Of a DNA stretch of 12,014 nucleotides, positions 6,879 through 12,014 are shown one piece after another. The DNA is taken from contig CAYXXN010000086.1 of the NCBI GenBank assembly GCA_964469055.1, positions 1-12,014 of the forward strand, read 5' to 3'. This DNA is from CAYXXN01 sp964469055 (GTDB lineage Bacteria > Acidobacteriota > Thermoanaerobaculia > Multivoradales > JAHEKO01). A program made the translations under genes and the position numbers. How positions within the stretch are numbered: position 1 is the stretch's first letter; every line of letters begins with the position of its first letter. The notes beneath the pieces were generated by a model, which was not told the origin of the DNA, searched no databases, and worked only from the letters and a program-made list of their open reading frames with translations.

Positions 6879-7595
6879 ATGTTCGAGAAATCCCTACTCG
6901 CCATGCAGGGCAGTGCCCGGGGCGGCAAGCGTTCTCTGATCCTGACGCTGGCCCTGCTCCTCCACCTGGTCGTGCTGGTCGGCGTCGTGGTGGCCAACTA
7001 CTGGACGGTCGATCCGGTGCCGGAGCCGCCGATCCAGGTCAGCTTCTACCAGGCAGCGCCGCCACCACCACCACCGCCACCACCGCCGCCGCCGCCACCA
7101 CCGGCCGCCGCACAAGTGGTCGAGGAGGCGCCGGTCGAAGTCCCCACCGAGCCCGTGCAACCGGTGGAGGTGCCGACGGAAATCCCCGAGTTTCGGCCGG
7201 AGCCGCCGAGGGGAGCGGTGGGCGGCGTCGTGGGCGGCGTGCCGGGAGGCGTGCCCGGAGGCGTGCTGGGCGGCGTCCCGGGGGGCGTCCCAGGGGGCCC
7301 GGACATGGTCCTGCGGGTCGGCGGGGACATCACCCGCCCCGAGATCATCACCCGGATCCCGCCGCTGTACACCGAGATCGCCCGCCGCGCGCGCGTCCAG
7401 GGGACGGTGATCGTCGAGGCGATCATCGATCGGCAAGGCAACATCACCAACGTCCGCGTCTTGAAGGAACTCCCGATGGGGCTCACCGAGGCGGCGGTCG
7501 AAGCGATCCAGAAGTGGAAATTCAAGCCGGCCACGCTCGGTGGACGGCCGGTGAACGTCTACTACACCCTGACGGTCCAGTTCCAGTTGCAATAG
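6879..7595 (+). CDS. tonB: TonB-family energy transducer
   Basis: A 238-residue TonB protein that carries proton-motive-force energy from ExbB/ExbD in the inner membrane to outer-membrane receptors. Residues 1-18 are cytoplasmic, and 19-39 are the single transmembrane helix, with a histidine at 29 as in the TonB anchor, although the usual Ser four residues earlier is Ala. Residues 61-75 are 15 consecutive prolines, 76-114 are Pro/Glu/Val-rich, and 115-140 are a Gly-Val-Pro repeat. The C-terminal TonB domain (about 150-238) shows PPLYTEIARRARVQGTV, VEAIIDRQGNI and AIQKWKFKPATLGGRPV. GGGAG upstream is a fair ribosome binding site. Just downstream are exbB and two exbD genes, giving a complete transducer. 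It could act on something other than classic iron uptake, since no TonB-dependent receptor gene is visible here. Family call secure. Confidence 0.95.
   Translation: MFEKSLLAMQGSARGGKRSLILTLALLLHLVVLVGVVVANYWTVDPVPEPPIQVSFYQAAPPPPPPPPPPPPPPPAAAQVVEEAPVEVPTEPVQPVEVPTEIPEFRPEPPRGAVGGVVGGVPGGVPGGVLGGVPGGVPGGPDMVLRVGGDITRPEIITRIPPLYTEIARRARVQGTVIVEAIIDRQGNITNVRVLKELPMGLTEAAVEAIQKWKFKPATLGGRPVNVYYTLTVQFQLQ
7059..7103 (+). repeat. 15-residue polyproline run in TonB
   Basis: Fifteen consecutive proline codons (mixed CCG and CCA) encode residues 61-75. Such a run should form a stiff polyproline-II rod, normal in kind for TonB but pure here rather than the usual mix of Pro with Glu or Lys. Ribosomes would need EF-P to pass it. 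Confidence 0.9.
7221..7298 (+). repeat. Gly-Val-Pro elastin-like repeat in TonB linker
   Basis: Residues 115-140 read as successive GGVxGG units (GGVVGGVPGGVPGGVLGGVPGG then VPGG), encoded by an imperfect 12-base repeat, GGCGTGCCGGGA and variants. It links the polyproline part to the TonB domain and should be flexible. Copy number may vary between strains. Confidence 0.85.
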
Positions 7596-7613
7596 CGCCG
7601 TCGCGGGATCGGA

Positions 7614-7619
7614 AGGAGG
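7614..7619 (+). promoter_or_regulatory. Perfect Shine-Dalgarno of exbB
   Basis: AGGAGG sits 6 nt before ATG 7626, the strongest site in the operon, suggesting high production of the channel subunit relative to TonB. Confidence 0.7.
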
Positions 7620-7625
7620 AACCTC

Positions 7626-8327
<702 letters not shown>

Positions 8328-8360
8328 GAGGCGCTTCGAGAGGGCGGAGGGCAATCACCG

Positions 8361-8804
8361 ATGTCGTTCATCGCAAGGAAGAAGTGGAGTCCCGAGGCCT
8401 ACGCCATTCGCAGCGACATCAACGTCACGCCGCTCGTCGACGTCTGCCTCGTGCTGCTGATCATCTTCATGGTGGTGACCCCCATGCTGCAGGAGGGCGT
8501 CGCGGTGGCTCTGCCGGAGACCACCAACCCGGCCAAGATGCCGGAGGGAGAGAATCAGCTCGACGTGGCCGTGAAGGCCGACGGCAGCGTCTTCCTGAAC
8601 GCGCGGTTTGTGCCGACCAGCGCCGTGGTGGCGGAGCTGGCGGACATCTACCGCAGCTCGCCCAACAAGAGCGTGGTGGTGAAGGCCGACGGCAACCTCA
8701 AGTACAAACAGGTGCGTGATGTGATGCGGCTGATCAACGAGGCCGGCTTCCGGGGCGTCGGGCTCGTCGCCCGCAAGCTCGACCAGGGCGGCGAAGAAGG
8801 CTAG
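8361..8804 (+). CDS. exbD: ExbD-family biopolymer transport protein (first copy)
   Basis: A 147-residue single-span protein that works with ExbB: the essential transmembrane aspartate is Asp27 in INVTPLVDVCLVLLIIFMVV, matching Asp25 of E. coli ExbD. A short cytoplasmic N-terminus precedes it, and a periplasmic domain (about 45-140) follows, ending MRLINEAGFRGVGLVARKL. GGAGG lies 10 nt before the ATG. The second exbD follows after 21 nt. Family and orientation are clear; which copy carries the main proton path cannot be told. Confidence 0.94.
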   Translation: MSFIARKKWSPEAYAIRSDINVTPLVDVCLVLLIIFMVVTPMLQEGVAVALPETTNPAKMPEGENQLDVAVKADGSVFLNARFVPTSAVVAELADIYRSSPNKSVVVKADGNLKYKQVRDVMRLINEAGFRGVGLVARKLDQGGEEG

Positions 8805-8825
8805 GCCCGGCGGAGGACTACCACC

Positions 8826-9251
<426 letters not shown>

Positions 9252-9301
9252 CCGTCGCCGGTCGTGATCGACCCGCCGAGCCGCCATAGGAGGCGCCCAC
9301 C

Positions 9302-10156
9302 ATGCGGTGGCAAGGCCGCAGAGGCAGCACCAACGTAGAGGACCGGCGGGGCATGCGGGTCGGTCGCGGCACGGGTCTCGGCTGCGGCGGGCTCTTGCTC
9401 GTACTGGTACTCTCGTATTTCTTCGGCGCCGACCCGCGGATGCTGCTGGAGATGATGGGCGGCGCCGGCGGCGGTCCGCCGGTCGAGACCGGGAGCGTCC
9501 AAGCGCCGACCGGTCCGCCCTCCGACCAGCTGGGGCAGTTCGCCTCGGTGGTGCTCGCCGACCTCGAGGACACCTGGAGCACCATCTTCAGCAGCCAGGG
9601 AGTCCGCTACGAGCCGCCCCGGCTCGTCCTCTTCACGGAGGCCGTGCGCTCGGGCTGCGGCTTCGCCTCCGCCGCCGTGGGACCGTTCTACTGCCCGCTA
9701 GACCGTCAGGTCTACCTCGACCTCGGCTTCTTCGACCAGCTCGTGCGGCGCTTCGGCGCCCCCGGCGACTTCGCCCAGGCCTACGTCATCGCCCACGAGG
9801 TGGGCCACCACGTGCAAAACGTGCTCGGGATCTCGGACCGCACCCGCCAGTCGCAACAGGCGGCCCGCTCCAAGGAAGAGGCCAACGCCTACTCGGTGCG
9901 CCTCGAGCTCCAGGCCGACTGCCTGGCCGGCGTGTGGGCCAACCACGCCCATCACGAGCGGCAGATCCTCGAGCCCGGCGACGTCGAGGAGGGACTGCGC
10001 GCCGCCTCGGCGATCGGCGACGACAACCTGCAGAAGCAGGCCCAGGGTTACGTCGTGCCCGAGAGCTTCACCCACGGCTCGGCCGAGCAGCGCGTCGAGT
10101 GGCTGCGCCGCGGACTCGAGACGGGCGACCCGGACAGCTGCGAGACGGCCGGGTAG
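9302..10156 (+). CDS. ypfJ: Membrane-anchored neutral zinc metallopeptidase, YpfJ family
   Basis: A 284-residue protein of the neutral zinc metallopeptidase (YpfJ) family. An Arg-rich cytoplasmic N-terminus, a membrane helix at about 29-42 and a flexible Gly/Pro stretch lead to the protease domain. The active site is HEVGHH at 165-170 (His165, Glu166, His169), with Glu202 in LELQADCLAGVW as the likely third zinc ligand. Cys119 and Cys131 (SGCGFASAAVGPFYC) and Cys207 with Cys280 could form disulfides, fitting a periplasmic location. A strong AGGAGG lies 8 nt before the ATG. It follows exbD after 50 nt with no visible terminator, so it may be read with the TonB operon, but such genes also stand alone. 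The physiological substrate of the family is poorly known. Symbol given for family resemblance. Confidence 0.92.
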   Translation: MRWQGRRGSTNVEDRRGMRVGRGTGLGCGGLLLVLVLSYFFGADPRMLLEMMGGAGGGPPVETGSVQAPTGPPSDQLGQFASVVLADLEDTWSTIFSSQGVRYEPPRLVLFTEAVRSGCGFASAAVGPFYCPLDRQVYLDLGFFDQLVRRFGAPGDFAQAYVIAHEVGHHVQNVLGISDRTRQSQQAARSKEEANAYSVRLELQADCLAGVWANHAHHERQILEPGDVEEGLRAASAIGDDNLQKQAQGYVVPESFTHGSAEQRVEWLRRGLETGDPDSCETAG

Positions 10157-10190
10157 GCGGTCGGTTCGGCCGGGACGGAGCCCCGCCGCT

Positions 10191-11171
10191 TCAGCCCAGC
10201 AACGCTTCGACGGCGGCCCGCTCCTCGCGGAGTTCGGCGTCGGTCAAGTCCATGCGCCCGCGGCCGAAGGCGTCGACGGGGAGGTCCGGCACGATTCGCC
10301 ATTCGCCCCCGGCGCAGGTGCAGGGGTAGGAGTAGACGACCCCCGGCGCGATGCCGTAGCTGCCGTCGGCCGCCACCGCCATGCTCACCCAGTCGCCGTC
10401 CGGCGTGCCGAGGGCCCAGGAGCGCATGTGGTCGAGGGCGGCCGAGGCCGCCGAGGCCGCGGAGCTGGCGCCCCGGGCCTTGATCACGGCGGCGCCCCGC
10501 TGCTGCACGGCGGGAATGAAGGTGTCGCGCATCCAGGCCTCGTCCACCAACTCGCGGGCCGGACGGCTGTCGATGGTGCAATGGAACAGATCTGGGTACT
10601 GGGTCGCCGAGTGGTTGCCCCAGATGGTCATCCGCCGCACCGCCGTCGAGTGGACGCCGGCCTTCTCTGCCAGCAAAGCCACCGCCCGGTTGTGGTCGAG
10701 CCGGGTCATGGCGGTGAACCGGCGGGGATCGAGATCCGGGGCGGCGGACGCGGCGATCAGGGCGTTGGTATTGGCCGGGTTGCCGACTACGAGCACCCTG
10801 ACGCCGCGCGCCGCGTGGTCGTTCAGCGCCCGCCCCTGGGGGCCGAAGATCTTGCCGTTCTCACCCAGGAGGTCCTTGCGTTCCATGCCGGCCGCGCGCG
10901 GCCGCGCCCCGACCAGCAGGGCGTAGTCGGTGCCCGCGAAGCCCTCGGCGTAGTCCGCCGTCGCCACCACCCCCGCGAGCAGGGGGAAGGCGCAGTCGGC
11001 GAGCTCCATGACCACCCCCGAGAGCGCCGGCAGGGCGGGTGGGATCTCGATCAACTGCAGGATCACGGGCTGGTCGGGCCCCAGCATGTCGCCGGCCGCG
11101 ATGCGGAAGATCAGCGCGTAGCCGATGTTGCCGGCGGCCCCGGTGACAGCGACACGGACGGGCGATCTCAT
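10191..11171 (-). CDS. mdh: Malate dehydrogenase
   Basis: A 326-residue cytoplasmic malate dehydrogenase that interconverts malate and oxaloacetate in the TCA cycle. It has the Rossmann motif VAVTGAAGNIGYAL (7-20), an acidic residue at the end of the second strand (LIEIPPAL, Glu42) consistent with NAD use, the substrate arginines in GARPRAAGMERKDLL (Arg92, Arg98), NPANTN, RLDHNRA (Asp159) and the catalytic His187 in IWGNHSATQYPD. This is the type related to eukaryotic cytosolic MDH, about 326-330 residues. An in-frame upstream extension is possible, but ATG 11171 has GGGAGGA a few bases upstream and gives the standard N-terminus. It is convergent with the peptidase gene (34 nt apart) and divergent from the next gene. 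Identity very secure. Confidence 0.97.
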   Translation of the reverse strand: MRSPVRVAVTGAAGNIGYALIFRIAAGDMLGPDQPVILQLIEIPPALPALSGVVMELADCAFPLLAGVVATADYAEGFAGTDYALLVGARPRAAGMERKDLLGENGKIFGPQGRALNDHAARGVRVLVVGNPANTNALIAASAAPDLDPRRFTAMTRLDHNRAVALLAEKAGVHSTAVRRMTIWGNHSATQYPDLFHCTIDSRPARELVDEAWMRDTFIPAVQQRGAAVIKARGASSAASAASAALDHMRSWALGTPDGDWVSMAVAADGSYGIAPGVVYSYPCTCAGGEWRIVPDLPVDAFGRGRMDLTDAELREERAAVEALLG

Positions 11172-11177
11172 GCGGGT

Positions 11178-11184
11178 CCTCCCA
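11178..11184 (-). promoter_or_regulatory. Ribosome binding site fixing the mdh start
   Basis: GGGAGGA on the minus strand, about 6 nt before ATG 11171. It supports this start over upstream in-frame ATG codons that would add a non-family N-terminal extension. Confidence 0.75.
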
Positions 11185-11195
11185 GGGGCCGCGGC

Positions 11196-11224
11196 ACGAT
11201 AACACGGGCATTGGGAGCTGAAAC
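11196..11224 (-). promoter_or_regulatory. Candidate extended -10 promoter for mdh
   Basis: On the minus strand: GTTTCA (11219-11224), a 17-nt spacer and TATCGT (11196-11201), preceded by TG at the extended -10 position. The -10 matches four of six bases and the -35 three of six. The predicted start near 11189 gives a leader of about 18 nt containing the ribosome binding site. Moderate support only. Confidence 0.4.
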
Positions 11225-11271
11225 TCCGCCCCGCCGCGTCCCGTAGTGGCGCTCCAGGAGGTCGCCCCGCC

Positions 11272-12014
11272 ATGACCAACGTCGCCACCCACCCCCTCAC
11301 CGCCTTCTTCGGAGTGCTGGCCAACCGCCGGCCCTACCTGGCGACGCTCTACCTGATGCTAGCCATGCCGCTCGGCATCCTCTACTTCGTCTTCCTGGCC
11401 GTCGGGCTGACGACCGGCCTCGGCCTCACGATCGTCTGGATCGGTCTCGCGATCCTGCTCGCCGTCCTCCTCTTGGGCCTCGCCTTCTCCGCCCTCGAGC
11501 GCCAGCAGGCGATCTGGCTCCTCGGCGGCGAGGTGGGGCCCGTGTGGCGCGGCCCCTACCGCGAGCTCGGCTTCAAGGCCCGCTTCAAGGCTCTGCTCAG
11601 CAACCCGGTGACCTGGAAGGGGCTCCTCTTCCTGCTGCTCAAGTTCCCGCTCGGCATCGCCTCGTTCGTCTTCACGGTCACGGCCTTCTCCGTGTCGTTG
11701 AGCTTGCTCGCGGCGCCCCTCCTCTACCGCTTCGAGAACGTAGAGTTGAACCTCGAGCTGTGGTCGCTGCGGGTCGACACCCTCGGCGAGGCGCTGGTCG
11801 CCTCCGTCGTCGGCTTTCTCCTGCTCCTCCTCACCCTGCACGGAGTCAACGGCCTGGCGTGGGTGTGGCGGCGGCTGTCGGTGGCCCTGCTGGGCAACCG
11901 GCCCGTCGAAGCCGCGGCCGCTGCCGCCGGGCCGCCGCCGGCGGCCGGCTGGTGTTCGTGGGTTGCGGCGGGAAGGATGCGCGGGCCCGCCCCGTCGAGG
12001 GCGCGGCGCGGACG
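11272..12014 (+). CDS. Multi-pass membrane protein, 'putative sensor' domain (C-terminus beyond window)
   Basis: At least 247 residues, open to the window end. Residues about 10-212 look like the 'putative sensor' domain (the PF13796 type often placed ahead of histidine kinases in Actinobacteria, also found alone). Four hydrophobic stretches are visible: about 22-47, 49-73, 117-152 and 172-197. An internal duplication is apparent: ANRRPYLATLYLMLAMPLGI resembles NPVTWKGLLFLLLKFPLGI. AGGAGG lies 10 nt before ATG 11272. No ligand or signal can be inferred. The last 22 or so residues are unlike a membrane protein tail, and the other frame reads more naturally; see findings. Sensor-domain call fairly secure; function unknown. 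Confidence 0.8.
   Translation, partial: MTNVATHPLTAFFGVLANRRPYLATLYLMLAMPLGILYFVFLAVGLTTGLGLTIVWIGLAILLAVLLLGLAFSALERQQAIWLLGGEVGPVWRGPYRELGFKARFKALLSNPVTWKGLLFLLLKFPLGIASFVFTVTAFSVSLSLLAAPLLYRFENVELNLELWSLRVDTLGEALVASVVGFLLLLLTLHGVNGLAWVWRRLSVALLGNRPVEAAAAAAGPPPAAGWCSWVAAGRMRGPAPSRARRG

Noticed and set aside
10157..10190. Possible bidirectional terminator between convergent peptidase and mdh genes
   Set aside because: GC-rich with only short, loose self-pairing and no T run on either strand.

Overview
The window is GC-rich throughout (roughly 70% by eye) and densely coded. It contains eleven coding segments, two of which are halves of one gene split by a 100-N assembly gap; ten separate genes in all, with the first and last running off the window ends. 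The gene mix suggests a Gram-negative, heterotrophic Acidobacteriota-type bacterium: a membrane-tethered Ser/Thr kinase, a secreted propeller-peptidase, and a TPR lipoprotein ahead of TonB-ExbB-ExbD-ExbD. The taxon is an inference from gene style only. The N gap points to a draft or metagenome-assembled genome.

Layout. (1) Bases 1-1323, minus: a PknB-like serine/threonine kinase cut off just inside its transmembrane helix. (2) Bases 1434-5952, plus: a divergently transcribed two-gene unit made of a lipoprotein amidohydrolase of the N-acyl-D-amino-acid deacylase family, then a secreted protein with a PD40/TolB-like beta-propeller, an M28 zinc aminopeptidase with PA insertion and a PDZ domain. 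The N run falls between the propeller and peptidase. (3) Bases 6000-10156, plus: TPR lipoprotein, TonB, ExbB, ExbD, a second ExbD and a YpfJ-type membrane-anchored zinc metallopeptidase, separated by 18-50 nt and mostly with good Shine-Dalgarno sites. (4) Bases 10191-11171, minus: malate dehydrogenase. (5) Bases 11272 to the end, plus: a multi-pass 'putative sensor' domain protein, incomplete.

How it fits together. Region 2 looks like extracytoplasmic peptide and N-acyl-amino-acid breakdown. Region 3 looks like a complete proton-motive-force transducer (ExbB/ExbD motor plus TonB arm) with a dedicated TPR lipoprotein. The two may serve nutrient uptake together, but nothing in the sequence proves a link. 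Malate dehydrogenase is a housekeeping gene of the TCA cycle.

Most interesting points: the amidohydrolase has lost the usual HxH metal motif but keeps its other metal-site histidines and aspartate; the TonB linker joins a 15-proline rod to an elastin-like Gly-Val-Pro repeat; the kinase juxtamembrane linker carries three 14-residue TRL repeats; and the TPR-TonB-ExbB-ExbD-ExbD layout looks like a specialised transducer. I see no RNA gene, CRISPR array, insertion sequence or phage feature, and no gene-free stretch longer than 300 bases.
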